From NCBI GenBank assembly GCA_900552145.1, contig URYW01000022.1, forward strand, positions 1 to 22,045: a stretch of DNA of 22,045 bases. Direction: 5' to 3'. The notes below the pieces were generated by a model. It saw nothing but the letters and a program-made list of their open reading frames with translations, was not told where the DNA came from and made no database searches. Shown here one piece after another: positions 1 through 9,250 of the stretch. Within the stretch, counting starts at the first letter, position 1, and each line of letters opens with the position of its first letter. This DNA is from an uncultured Collinsella sp. GTDB lineage: Bacteria; Actinomycetota; Coriobacteriia; Coriobacteriales; Coriobacteriaceae. A program made the translations under genes and the position numbers.

Positions 1-550
1 TGCCGATGGCCATGATGAGCATCGTCACGGGCAGGCTTCCGAGGCTTCCCATCCCGATTTCAGGGGTGTTCTGTTCGTTGCCGATGGCCAGGATCACGAA
101 CACCAGCAGGAACGTGCCGAGGAATTCGCAGAAGAGGTTGCGCGGCTTGTCCATGATCGCGGGCATGGTGCAGAATACGCCGAGCTTGGTCGCCGGGTCG
201 TCCGTGGCGTCGAAGTGGTCTTTGTAATAGACATAGACCAGTACGGCCCCGCAGAAGCCGCCCAGCAGCTGTGCCGCGATGTACCCGGGCACGAACGCCC
301 ACGGGAACGACCCCGCCACGGCCAGCCCGACCGAGACCGCGGGGTTGAGATGTGCCCCCGAATAGGGGCCCGCGATCAGCACGCCGCACATCACGGCCAG
401 GCCCCACGCGATTGTGATTACGGCCCATCCGCCGTTAAAACCTTTCGATTGTTTCAGTACCGTCGATGCGACGACCCCGTCGCCCAGCAGTACGAGCACC
501 AGTGTCCCGATGAATTCGAACAGGCACTTGGTAAACAGTGTGATTTCCAT
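1..550 (-). CDS. glpF: Glycerol facilitator, MIP/aquaporin family (C-terminus cut by window edge)
   Basis: The 183 visible residues read from ATG at 550 to the left edge without a stop. They are the N-terminal two thirds of a major intrinsic protein channel, whose usual length is about 240-250 residues. The first half-helix signature SGAHLNPAVS (residues 64-73) carries the first NPA motif at 69-71; the second NPA lies outside the window. Hydrophobic spans are visible at about 8-28, 42-60, 84-108 and 138-157. The product should let glycerol cross the inner membrane by facilitated diffusion. The gene starts 12 nt after the glpK stop on the same strand, so both are probably one transcript and the channel feeds the kinase. 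No Shine-Dalgarno site is visible, as is normal in Bacteroidetes. A water-selective aquaporin is possible from the fold, but the glpK neighbour favours glycerol. Confidence 0.93.
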   Translation of the reverse strand, partial: MEITLFTKCLFEFIGTLVLVLLGDGVVASTVLKQSKGFNGGWAVITIAWGLAVMCGVLIAGPYSGAHLNPAVSVGLAVAGSFPWAFVPGYIAAQLLGGFCGAVLVYVYYKDHFDATDDPATKLGVFCTMPAIMDKPRNLFCEFLGTFLLVFVILAIGNEQNTPEIGMGSLGSLPVTMLIMAIG

Positions 551-562
551 AATCCCGGTATT

Positions 563-2056
563 TTAGTCTTTGCTGTTGCGCAGTACCCTGCGTACGGCGT
601 CTTCCCACCCTGCGACGGCCTTCCCGATCTGCGAGCGGTCGGCCGTGGGTTCGAATACGTGCTCCGCCTGCCATTGCTGCCGGATTTCGTCGATGCTTCC
701 CCAGTAGCCTACGGCCAGTCCGGCCAGGTAAGCCGCACCCAGCGCCGTGGTTTCCGTCACGCCCGGGCGTATGACGCGCGTGTCCAGCAGGTCGGACTGG
801 AACTGCATCAGCAGGTTGTTGCGCGCCGCGCCGCCGTCGACCTTCAGCTCCCGGAGCGTGATGCCCGAGTCGCGCTGCATGGCGCCCACGATGTCCAGCG
901 TCTGGTAGGCGATCCCCTCCAGCGCCGCGCGGGCGATATGCGCGGCCGTCGTGCCGCGGCTGATGCCGCTGATGGCTCCCCGGGCATACTGATCCCAGTA
1001 CGGGGCTGCCAGCCCCGTGAGCGCCGGCACGAAATAGACGCCGTTGGTGTCGGGTACCGAAGCGGCCAGGGCTTCGACTTCGGACGACGAGCGGACGATC
1101 CCCAGCCCGTCGCGCAGCCACTGCACGACCGACCCGCCGACGAAGATGCTCCCTTCGAGCGCGTAGTCGACCTTGTCGCCGATCTTCCAGGCGATGGTCG
1201 TCAGCAGGTTGTTCGACGATGTGATGGGCTTTTCCCCGCTGTTCATCAGCAGGAAGCAGCCCGTGCCGTAGGTGTTTTTCACCGACCCGGGCTCGACGCA
1301 CATCTGCCCGAACAGCGCTGCCTGCTGGTCGCCCGCGATGCCCGCGATGGGTACCTTGTGGGCGAAGATCGTGGTCTTCGTCGCGCCGTATACCTCGCTC
1401 GACGACTTCACCTGGGGCATCATCGAAGCGGGGATGCCGAACAGCCTCAGCAGCTCCTCGTCCCATTGCAGCGTATGGATGTTGAAGAGCATCGTGCGCG
1501 AGGCGTTGCTCACGTCCGTCACGTGCACCTCGCCGCGCGTGAGGCGCCAGATGAGCCACGAGTCGACCGTGCCGAACATCAGTTTGCCCTTCTCGGCCCG
1601 CTCTCTCGCCCCCGCCACGTTGTCCAGAATCCATTTGATCTTCGTGGCGCTGAAATAGGCGTCGACGATCAACCCCGTCCTTTCGCGGATGAATTCGGTC
1701 TGCCCCTCGGCCTTCAGCCGGTCACAGTACTCCGAGGTGCGGCGATCCTGCCAGACGATGGCGTTGTAGACCGGCTCTTCGGTCTCCGAATCCCACACGA
1801 TCGTGGTCTCCCGCTGGTTGGTGATGCCGATGCCCGCGATGTTCAGGCCGTTGATGTCGATGGCCGCGATCGCCTCGGCGATCACCGAAGCCTGCGACGA
1901 CCATATCTCGTGCGGGTTGTGTTCCACCCATCCCGGCTTGGGGAATATCTGCGTGAATTCCCGCTGTGCCATCGAGCATATCTGCCCTTTCCGGTCGAAT
2001 ACGATCGCACGGGAACTGCTCGTCCCCTGATCCAATGACAAAATGTACTGTTCCAT
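563..2056 (-). CDS. glpK: Glycerol kinase, FGGY family
   Basis: The 497-residue product is full length (E. coli GlpK is 502). It phosphorylates glycerol to sn-glycerol 3-phosphate with ATP in the cytoplasm. The N-terminal phosphate-binding loop is DQGTSSSR (9-16). Glycerol-binding residues known from E. coli GlpK have clear counterparts: Arg82-Glu83 in TNQRET, Tyr134, and Asp243 in AGDQQAALFGQ. YGTGCFLL (263-270) and DGGAARNNLLMQF (407-419) are the second phosphate loop and the ATP-site FGGY signature. The start MEQYILSLDQ aligns with the family start. It is first in an operon with glpF, and a Bacteroidetes-type promoter lies about 90 nt upstream. Nothing in it looks broken, so an active enzyme is expected. 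Confidence 0.98.
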   Translation of the reverse strand: MEQYILSLDQGTSSSRAIVFDRKGQICSMAQREFTQIFPKPGWVEHNPHEIWSSQASVIAEAIAAIDINGLNIAGIGITNQRETTIVWDSETEEPVYNAIVWQDRRTSEYCDRLKAEGQTEFIRERTGLIVDAYFSATKIKWILDNVAGARERAEKGKLMFGTVDSWLIWRLTRGEVHVTDVSNASRTMLFNIHTLQWDEELLRLFGIPASMMPQVKSSSEVYGATKTTIFAHKVPIAGIAGDQQAALFGQMCVEPGSVKNTYGTGCFLLMNSGEKPITSSNNLLTTIAWKIGDKVDYALEGSIFVGGSVVQWLRDGLGIVRSSSEVEALAASVPDTNGVYFVPALTGLAAPYWDQYARGAISGISRGTTAAHIARAALEGIAYQTLDIVGAMQRDSGITLRELKVDGGAARNNLLMQFQSDLLDTRVIRPGVTETTALGAAYLAGLAVGYWGSIDEIRQQWQAEHVFEPTADRSQIGKAVAGWEDAVRRVLRNSKD

Positions 2057-2140
2057 ATATTCGAGTTGTTATAGATGCGTCGTTGCCGCTTTTGTCCGCA
2101 TTCCGTTCCCGTGCCGGGGACTACCCTGCGGCGGCCTTTA

Positions 2141-2171
2141 CAAATCTATAAAAAATATCCGGGATTCGAAA
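2141..2171 (-). promoter_or_regulatory. Candidate Bacteroidetes-type promoter of glpK-glpF
   Basis: On the minus strand, TTTC (2171-2168) is followed after 19 nt by TAGATTTG (2148-2141). This closely fits the Bacteroidetes housekeeping consensus TTTG-N19-21-TAnnTTTG, with a full match in the -7 element. Transcription would start near 2134, giving a leader of roughly 75-80 nt before the glpK ATG. I saw no obvious operator beside it. Confidence 0.6.
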
Positions 2172-2222
2172 CGAAAGTGACAAGTTTTTTTTCGAAACCT
2201 TCCGTGGGGCGTTCCCTACCCT

Positions 2223-2299
2223 CCTCTCCCGTCCGCCTTCTTCTGTCGCCTTTTCCCGTACGCTTTCTCGTGTCGCCTTGCCGCCCTCTCCCGTCCGCC
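2223..2299. repeat. Pyrimidine-rich imperfect repeats between the acyltransferase gene and glpK
   Basis: The 15-mer CCTCTCCCGTCCGCC occurs exactly at 2223-2237 and 2285-2299. TGTCGCCTT occurs at 2244-2252 and 2271-2279. The whole stretch is almost pure pyrimidine on the plus strand and holds no gene. It lies between the acyltransferase terminator and the glpK promoter. The function is unknown and it may be simple-sequence drift. Confidence 0.6.
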
Positions 2300-2322
2300 G
2301 TGTACCTAATATACATATATAA

Positions 2323-2351
2323 TCCCCGCAAAACCCGGTGGCTTTGCGGGG
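2323..2351 (-). terminator. Probable terminator of the acyltransferase gene
   Basis: CCCCGCAAA (2324-2332) pairs with TTTGCGGGG (2343-2351) around a 10-nt loop. On the minus strand the hairpin is followed by ATTATATATGT, an A/T-rich but not pure-T tail. It sits about 50 nt after the stop at 2399. Confidence 0.55.
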
Positions 2352-2398
2352 AATTCCCCGGCGTTGCGGGAGGGCTCCCGGCCGGGGCGCTTGCTGGG

Positions 2399-3526
2399 CT
2401 ATCCCTTCCGCAGCAGATGCTTCGACAGAAATTTGCGCACCGGTTCGTCGTACAGCCTCAGGCACAGCCATGCCAGGATTACCGAACCGAAGAAAAGTGC
2501 CAGGGCACCTGGCAGCGACTCCCGGAACGTGAGGTCGCCGTTCTTGACCCAGGCGTAGTAGAGGTATATGAAGGGATAGTGCACCATGTAGAGGGGATAG
2601 GATATGTCCCCCAGGAATTTGCACACCCGGGCGGTGACTTTGTCGGTGGTCTTGCCCGACGCCCCGAGAAAAACCAGCAGGGGGAAGGCGACGACGGCGC
2701 AGAATGTATCGTACAGTCCGTTCATCCACAAATTCTCACTGCCGCCGATGCGCGGAACCGACAGCAGGGCGACGACGCACAGGCCGCATATCCAGAAGGC
2801 GCCCCGGATATGCACGGGTTTGAATACGCGCGAGAGCAGTAGACCGGCCGAGAACGCGAACATCAGGCGCAGCGAACCGCCGATCATATTTTCTTCGGTC
2901 ATGGCGAACCCGACGCAGATGTCGCCCAGCGGCCCCCAGACGGCGAATGCCGCCAGCCCGCACCCGGCCAGGAAAACCACGACGGAAAGTGCCCCGGTCG
3001 AAAGTTTGCGGATGAAGAAGGCGTACAGGATATTTCCGGCGTACTCGAAAAACAGCGACCAGCTCGGGCCGTTGAGCGGGTACATCTCGCCCAGCCCCCG
3101 GATTTCCGTGCCGGGGCTTGCCGGAATCAGGCAGGCGTTCATCAGCGTCGCCGCCAGCAGCATCGGCACCGTGACTTTGGTCACGTCCCAGACGGAGCAG
3201 CCCTGGAAATAGAACATGACGGCACCGATCACGGCACCGATCACGACCATGGGATGCAGGCGGATGAGCCTGCGCTTGAGGAACTCCGTGACCGTCATCT
3301 TTTTCCAGCGGTCGTCATAGGCGTACCCGATTACGAACCCCGAGAGTATGAAGAAGAAATCGACGGCCAGATAGCCGTGGTTGATCCTCTGATCCAGGTG
3401 GCTGGTCGCAAAGGCTTCGAAAATATGGAACCACACGACGGTCAGCGCCGCAATTCCGCGCAATCCGTCGAGTATGTCGTAATGCGGCTTCGTGTCCGCA
3501 AATGCCGCCGCCGAAATCGTTGACAT
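2399..3526 (-). CDS. Membrane acyltransferase, family 3 (OafA/NodX-like)
   Basis: The 375-residue polytopic membrane protein begins with the acyltransferase-3 (PF01757-type) signature YDILDGLRGIAALTVVWFH. Arg23 and His34 form the R-X10-H motif typical of these enzymes, and RRLIRLHP (85-92) is the conserved basic motif at the start of the next segment. GYLAVDFFFILSGFVIGYAY (51-70) is the classic second helix. About ten hydrophobic segments follow. Such enzymes move acetyl or other short acyl groups onto extracytoplasmic glycans, lipids or antibiotics. The substrate cannot be read from sequence, and no polysaccharide locus is visible nearby. The gene is transcribed alone from a promoter at 3576-3606. 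It appears complete. Confidence 0.9.
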   Translation of the reverse strand: MSTISAAAFADTKPHYDILDGLRGIAALTVVWFHIFEAFATSHLDQRINHGYLAVDFFFILSGFVIGYAYDDRWKKMTVTEFLKRRLIRLHPMVVIGAVIGAVMFYFQGCSVWDVTKVTVPMLLAATLMNACLIPASPGTEIRGLGEMYPLNGPSWSLFFEYAGNILYAFFIRKLSTGALSVVVFLAGCGLAAFAVWGPLGDICVGFAMTEENMIGGSLRLMFAFSAGLLLSRVFKPVHIRGAFWICGLCVVALLSVPRIGGSENLWMNGLYDTFCAVVAFPLLVFLGASGKTTDKVTARVCKFLGDISYPLYMVHYPFIYLYYAWVKNGDLTFRESLPGALALFFGSVILAWLCLRLYDEPVRKFLSKHLLRKG

Positions 3527-3575
3527 CGGTTTGTGTTTAGTAGTTCGCGCCTGCCGAAACTCCCGGCAGACCGGG

Positions 3576-3606
3576 CAAAGATAATCAAATTATCGCTTCG
3601 GGCATA
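3576..3606 (-). promoter_or_regulatory. Candidate promoter of the acyltransferase gene
   Basis: The minus-strand sequence TATCTTTG (3583-3576) matches TAnnTTTG exactly. A weaker TATG, 19 nt upstream (3606-3603), sits at the -33 place. The start codon is 50 nt downstream. The 9-bp minisatellite begins about 15 nt further upstream. Confidence 0.5.
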
Positions 3607-3620
3607 ATCCACTGTCCCTG

Positions 3621-3710
3621 TCGCCGCCCTTGCCGCCCTTGCCGCCCTTGCCGCCTCTGTTGCCCTTGCCGCCCTTGCCGCCTCTGCCGCCTCTGTTGTA
3701 CTTGCCGCCG
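3621..3710. repeat. 9-bp minisatellite, about ten units of TTGCCGCCC type
   Basis: Ten consecutive 9-nt units run without phase loss. Variants are TTGCCGCCC, TTGCCGCCT, CTGCCGCCT, CTGTTGCCC and CTGTTGTAC. The order suggests a higher-order duplication of about 27-36 nt, with TTGCCGCCC-TTGCCGCCT-CTG occurring twice. The array lies in the divergent gap between the acyltransferase and DUF4251 genes. Apart from this array and the promoter at 3576-3606, I see nothing else definable in the 3527-3869 gap. Confidence 0.9.
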
Positions 3711-3869
3711 CCAACGGACGGGTGGCAGCGAGGTTTTGCGGCATGTGGTTTCAGCCCCCGGCGGCACTCCCGCCCGTTGTCCCGGCAATAAAATCGACTT
3801 TTTATATAATAAATCCGACTCCGGCAACGCTATTGTATATGAGATAGAATAGATTAAAACAGAACGGAT

Positions 3870-4436
3870 ATGAAAAGGCTAATGATTTTAACCGTTGCAA
3901 TCCTGCTTGCCGGTGCCGGTACGGGCTATGCCCAGTCGCAGGACGCGAATTCCAGGAAAATGGCCCGCAAGCAGATGAAGGCCGAACAGGACGCACGCGA
4001 CCGGCTCGCTTTCGAGGAGGCCAGGAAGGCTATCGAGGCCAAGGAGTTCGTACTCGAAGCCGACCAGGTGAGCTTCAAGTCGGGTTCGACGGCGCAGGTT
4101 TCGTCCAATACCAATTTCGTCGCCGTGCAGGGCGACAAGGCCGTCGTGCAGGTGGCTTTCGACATCCCCGTGAGCGGCCCCAACGGCCTTGGCGGCGTAA
4201 CGGTCTCGGGCAGCACCTCGGATTACAGGCAGAGCGTGGACAAGAAGGGGAACATCCGTGTGTCGATGAACGTCATCGGCACGGGGATTTCCGCACAGGT
4301 CTATATCAACCTTCCTAACGGGGGCAACCAGGCCAGCGTGGACATCTCGCCCAATTTCAACTCGCGGCGCATCACGCTGCGGGGCGAACTCCTGCCGCTC
4401 TCCGAGGGTAATATTTTCCAGGGCCGCACTTTCTGA
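3870..4436 (+). CDS. DUF4251 family exported protein
   Basis: The 188-residue product has a Sec signal peptide: MKR, a hydrophobic core at about 4-18, and a likely cut after GYA (residue 21). No lipobox cysteine is present, so it should be soluble in the periplasm. A basic, Ala/Glu/Lys-rich helix (about 25-55) precedes a beta-rich domain (about 57-188). Its motifs FVLEADQVSFKSG, TNFVAVQGDKAVVQ, GLGGVTVSGSTSDY and a C-terminal ITLRGELLP match the Bacteroidetes DUF4251 family as I know it. The molecular function of that family is unknown. The gene is monocistronic and ends in a strong terminator at 4496-4540. No recognisable -7 box was found upstream. Confidence 0.88.
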   Translation: MKRLMILTVAILLAGAGTGYAQSQDANSRKMARKQMKAEQDARDRLAFEEARKAIEAKEFVLEADQVSFKSGSTAQVSSNTNFVAVQGDKAVVQVAFDIPVSGPNGLGGVTVSGSTSDYRQSVDKKGNIRVSMNVIGTGISAQVYINLPNGGNQASVDISPNFNSRRITLRGELLPLSEGNIFQGRTF

Positions 4437-4495
4437 CAGGCCGACATTGCCTTGCCATTGAACGGGACTGCGTAACAAGTCCCCGATTTACGGCT

Positions 4496-4540
4496 TCACC
4501 CCCGTCCGAACATGCTGCGGACGGGGGTGATTTTTGTTTT
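4496..4540 (+). terminator. Strong Rho-independent terminator of the DUF4251 gene
   Basis: TCACCCCCGTCCG (4496-4508) and CGGACGGGGGTGA (4518-4530) form a perfect 13-bp stem with a 9-nt loop. The tail TTTTTGTTTT follows directly. Confidence 0.93.
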
Positions 4541-4586
4541 GGGCTACTCGCAGGACAGCCTCATGCTGTGCCGTGGCGCCGTGCAC

Positions 4587-4612
4587 AAAAAAAGAGACCC
4601 CTTGAGGCCTCT
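4587..4612 (-). terminator. Terminator of the tRNA-Gly gene
   Basis: On the minus strand AGAGGCC (4612-4606) pairs with GGTCTCT (4599-4593), one G-T pair included, around a short loop. A run of seven Ts follows. It begins a few nucleotides after the mature tRNA 3' end. Confidence 0.85.
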
Positions 4613-4616
4613 TCTG

Positions 4617-4688
4617 AGCGGGAAACGGGGGTCGAACCCGCGACCCTCAGCTTGGGAAGCTGATGCTCTACCACTGAGCTACTCCCGC
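4617..4688 (-). tRNA. tRNA-Gly, anticodon CCC
   Basis: A 72-nt cloverleaf reads from 4688. The acceptor stem is GCGGGAG with TTCCCGC (one G-T pair). The D arm holds AGCTCAGTGGTAGAGC. The anticodon stem TCAGC/GCTGA encloses the loop TTCCCAA, giving anticodon CCC, which reads GGG. The T arm is CGGGTTCGACCCCCG. The discriminator base is T and CCA is not encoded, so it must be added after transcription. Confidence 0.96.
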
Positions 4689-4699
4689 ATTTCGGAGTA

Positions 4700-4731
4700 C
4701 AAATATACTCCGCTTTTTTTTATTTTTCAAG
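4700..4731 (-). promoter_or_regulatory. Bacteroidetes-type promoter of tRNA-Gly
   Basis: On the minus strand CTTG (4731-4728), 20 nt, then TATATTTG (4707-4700) is a near-perfect TTTG-N20-TAnnTTTG promoter. The predicted start is near 4693, about 5 nt before the mature tRNA. The -7 box also lies inside a small palindrome, GGAGTA...TACTCC (4694-4711). Confidence 0.8.
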
Positions 4732-4753
4732 TTTTCCGGGTATCAAATTCACA

Positions 4754-6661
4754 TCAATCGACAATTTTTTTCAGCGATGCCAGGTTTTTCGGATTTTTCA
4801 GGTCGCGCCCCTCGGGTGTATAGAGGTATTCCAGCCTGTCGCGGAAGTGTTCTTCGACCTTGTTGCGTACGACCTTCATCGTGCTGTTTACCAATCCGTT
4901 TTGTTCGGTGAAAGGCTCGTCTACGATCGCCAGCCCCGCCGGCAGCCACCGTTCGGGGAACTCCCCGCCGAAGATGCCGCCCGCACGGTAACGGTCTATT
5001 TCGCCGCCGAGGATCGCCGCCGCGGTCTCCGCCCGTTTTTCGGCCGCTACCCCGCGGCTGTCCAGTTCGCGCCGCAAGGCCTCGCGGTTCGGCACGACGA
5101 TGGCGCCCGTAAACGGGCTTTGGTTGTTGTGCACGATGATCTGGTCGATGTAGGGCGACTTGTCCACGATCGCCTCTTCCATGCCTTCGGGACTGTATTT
5201 TTCGCCGTCGCTGGCGATCAGCAGGCTCTTGAAACGTCCCAGCACATAGAGGAAATCGTCTTCCGAGACATACCCCATGTCGCCCGTGTGCAGCCATCCG
5301 TTGCGCAGGGTGTCGGCCGTCGCCTCGGGGTTTTTCCAGTATCCGGCCATGACGTTCTCGCCGCGGATCACGATCTCGCCTTTCTGTCCGCGGGGAAGCT
5401 CCCGTCCCGTTTCGTCGATGATTTTCAGGTCGAGCGGGATCAGTATCTTGCCCGACGACCCGAACCGGTGCCAGTGGTACTTGGGCGAGTTGGTCGAGAT
5501 GACGGGCGTCGCTTCCGAGAGGCCGTAACCCTGGAACATCGGGATGCCGATGGCGTAGTAGAACCGCTGCAGCTCCGCGTCGAGCAGCGCGCCGCCGCCC
5601 ACGAAGAACCTGAGGCTCCCGCCGAACGCTTCCCGCACCTTGCGGAACAGCGCCGCGTCGAAGAGTTTTACCAGCGGCCAGAGCACTATGCGCCAGCCGT
5701 GTCCCTTGCTGTACCCGTCCCTGTTGTAGACATAGGCCGTGCGGAGCGCGAAATTGAAGAGCCGTTCCGTGAAACGCCCCTTGGCGCGGATCGAGGATTC
5801 GATGTTCTTGCGGAAATTCTTGGCCAGCGCCGGTACCGACAGCAGGAAATGCGGCCGCACCTCGCGGATGTTCTGCGGAATGTTCTTCAGCGTTTCCATC
5901 GGCGTGGCTCCCACCTGCACGGTTGCGACCGTCGCCCCGCATGCGATCATGATATAAAACCCCACGACATGCGCGAAGCAGTGATCCAGCGGCAGGATGA
6001 TGAGCGTCCGGTAGTATGGCGGGATGTCGATGCGCGAGAGCGACTGTTCGACGTTGGCCGTGTAGTTGCGGTGCGTCAGCACGACGCCTTTTGGGGCGGC
6101 CGTGGTGCCCGACGTGTAGGTGATCGTCGCGTAGTCGTCGTTGCGGATCGAACGGCCGATTGCGAGGAACTCCTCCCTATTTGCCGCCAGGTAGTCGCGG
6201 CCCATGCGCCGGAGCGTCCCGAGCGCCGTCTCGCCCGCTTCGAGCGGCGTGTGGCCGATGACGATGATATGCTCCACCTGCGGCAGCTCCGCGCGTATGC
6301 GCCGGATCTTGGAGAGCTGGTATTTCGATACGAACAGCGCCCTGACTTCGGCATGGCGCATACGGAACAGCAGGTCGTTCGACTCTTCGAGTTTCACCGA
6401 CAGCGGCACGCTGACCGCCCCGGCATAGAAGACGCCCAGTTCCGAAGTGATCCATGCATTGCACCCCTCCGAGAGTATCGCCACTTTGTCCCCGGGGCGT
6501 ATGCCCGCCGCGGCCAGCCCCGCGCCGGTCTCGAGCGCCTGCTCCCTGGTCTCGGCATAGGTCGTGGGTTCGAATGCCCGGTGTTTTTTCTCCAGCAGGA
6601 ATGTCTTTGCCCCGTACTTTACGACGGAGTCCTCGAAAAGGTCGATGATGGTCTTCTTCAT
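4754..6661 (-). CDS. Long-chain fatty acid-CoA ligase (AMP-forming acyl-CoA synthetase)
   Basis: The 635-residue ANL-superfamily enzyme activates a carboxylic acid with ATP to an acyl-adenylate and then forms the CoA thioester. The AMP-binding P-loop is YTSGTTAAPKG (182-192). GYGLSEATP (378-386) is the A5 motif and LHTGD (457-461) the A7 motif, whose Asp contacts the ribose. GRFKSLLIASDGEKYSP (475-491) is the hinge region. Lys596 in NSTMKVVRNKV is the likely A10 catalytic lysine. Length and layout fit the FadD15/FAA-like long-chain subgroup, which is common in Bacteroidetes. It starts 13 nt after the lepA stop on the same strand and has no Shine-Dalgarno site, so it is probably co-transcribed with lepA. 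Chain-length preference cannot be read from sequence. Confidence 0.94.
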   Translation of the reverse strand: MKKTIIDLFEDSVVKYGAKTFLLEKKHRAFEPTTYAETREQALETGAGLAAAGIRPGDKVAILSEGCNAWITSELGVFYAGAVSVPLSVKLEESNDLLFRMRHAEVRALFVSKYQLSKIRRIRAELPQVEHIIVIGHTPLEAGETALGTLRRMGRDYLAANREEFLAIGRSIRNDDYATITYTSGTTAAPKGVVLTHRNYTANVEQSLSRIDIPPYYRTLIILPLDHCFAHVVGFYIMIACGATVATVQVGATPMETLKNIPQNIREVRPHFLLSVPALAKNFRKNIESSIRAKGRFTERLFNFALRTAYVYNRDGYSKGHGWRIVLWPLVKLFDAALFRKVREAFGGSLRFFVGGGALLDAELQRFYYAIGIPMFQGYGLSEATPVISTNSPKYHWHRFGSSGKILIPLDLKIIDETGRELPRGQKGEIVIRGENVMAGYWKNPEATADTLRNGWLHTGDMGYVSEDDFLYVLGRFKSLLIASDGEKYSPEGMEEAIVDKSPYIDQIIVHNNQSPFTGAIVVPNREALRRELDSRGVAAEKRAETAAAILGGEIDRYRAGGIFGGEFPERWLPAGLAIVDEPFTEQNGLVNSTMKVVRNKVEEHFRDRLEYLYTPEGRDLKNPKNLASLKKIVD

Positions 6662-6674
6662 GGTCTGTTCCCGG

Positions 6675-8459
<1,785 letters not shown>

Positions 8460-8519
8460 GGCTCTCCTCTTATTGCAAGCCCATCGCACGCGGCAACAGG
8501 CACCCTCGTTCCACACTGG

Positions 8520-8548
8520 ATGATACAATTTACGGGCCGGCGGGCGAA
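8520..8548 (-). promoter_or_regulatory. Candidate sigma70 promoter of the RPP-type GTPase
   Basis: The minus strand reads TTCGCC (8548-8543), 17 nt, TATCAT (8525-8520). The -10 is good and the -35 weak. The start codon is about 60 nt downstream and is preceded by AGAGGAG. Confidence 0.4.
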
Positions 8549-8617
8549 GCGGGCCCTATCCCCCGACCGAGCTCATCGCCCCGCGTTGCCGCGCGGCGAT
8601 TTTCGTAGGTTCGCGCC

Positions 8618-8646
8618 TTGCGAAAGCCGGCACCTCCCCTTATTGT
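8618..8646 (+). promoter_or_regulatory. Candidate sigma70 promoter of mscL
   Basis: TTGCGA (8618-8623), a 17-nt spacer and TATTGT (8641-8646) fit the sigma70 pattern. A start near 8653 gives a leader of about 50 nt with GAGGAG before the mscL ATG. Confidence 0.6.
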
Positions 8647-8704
8647 CTGCCCTGGTTCATCTGGGACAGTAACAACGCGAGCCTCACAACAGCGAGGAGC
8701 CACC

Positions 8705-9130
8705 ATGAAGGCATTGCTCAACGAGTTCAAGGAATTCATTAATCGCGGCAACGTGATAGACATGACCGTCGGCGTGATTATCGGCGGCGCATTCACCGCC
8801 ATCGTGACCTCGCTTACCGACAACATCATCAACCCGCTTATCTCCGTGATTGCCGGCGGCAGCGCCACCGAGATCTCGGGGCTGGTGGTGCCAGGAACCA
8901 ATATCGACTTTGGAGCGTTCATTGGCGCGTGCATCAACTTTTTAATTGTCGCCGCCATCGTCTTTGCCATCGTCAAGGCGTTTAACAAGGCGCAGGAGAT
9001 TGGCGATAAGCTGGCCGGCACCACCACCGAGGAAGCCGCACCGGCGCCCGTCTGCCCGTATTGTCTGGAAGAGGTGCACGAAGGCGCGACCAAGTGTTGT
9101 CACTGCGGAAGTGAGCTGCCCAGGGAATAG
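8705..9130 (+). CDS. mscL: Large-conductance mechanosensitive channel with C-terminal zinc ribbon
   Basis: The 141-residue protein starts at ATG 8705 after GAGGAGCCACC; an upstream in-frame TTG at 8618 lacks such a site and overlaps the promoter. Residues 1-100 are canonical MscL: the amphipathic N-helix MKALLNEFKEFINRGNVIDM, TM1 at about 17-42 with GVIIGGAFTAIV, a short loop, and TM2 at about 69-94. The channel is a homopentamer that opens under high membrane tension to release solutes in hypo-osmotic shock. After an Ala/Thr/Pro linker (104-116) the tail is CPYC (117-120) and CCHC (131-134), a C-x2-C-x10-C-x2-C zinc ribbon. E. coli MscL instead ends in a helical bundle. The gene is monocistronic, with a hairpin terminator at 9195-9214. 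Confidence 0.95.
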   Translation: MKALLNEFKEFINRGNVIDMTVGVIIGGAFTAIVTSLTDNIINPLISVIAGGSATEISGLVVPGTNIDFGAFIGACINFLIVAAIVFAIVKAFNKAQEIGDKLAGTTTEEAAPAPVCPYCLEEVHEGATKCCHCGSELPRE

Positions 9131-9192
9131 TCGCGTAGACACAGCACTATCAACCACACGGCAAGCACCCCAGGCGCCGCAATCAACTGAAT

Positions 9193-9214
9193 TTGGCCCC
9201 GTTTGGGGCCATTT
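9193..9214. terminator. Hairpin between convergent mscL and GNAT genes
   Basis: GGCCCC (9195-9200) pairs with GGGGCC (9205-9210) around GTTT, extended by weaker A-T pairs. On the plus strand ATTTG follows. It lies between the two convergent stop codons and may serve both, although neither T-tail is strong. Confidence 0.55.
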
Positions 9215-9250
9215 GTCGTTCGAGTGAATTGTTGCCATGAGGCCCGGCTT

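Noticed and set aside
215..2038. Long plus-strand open frame (607 codons) opposite glpK
   Set aside because: It is an antisense shadow of glpK in GC-rich DNA, with no ribosome binding site and Arg/Asp/His-rich low-complexity translation.
3585..3827. Minus-strand frame giving a Gln/Arg/Gly repeat protein
   Set aside because: It is simply the 9-bp minisatellite read in frame, has no start signal, and contains the acyltransferase promoter region.
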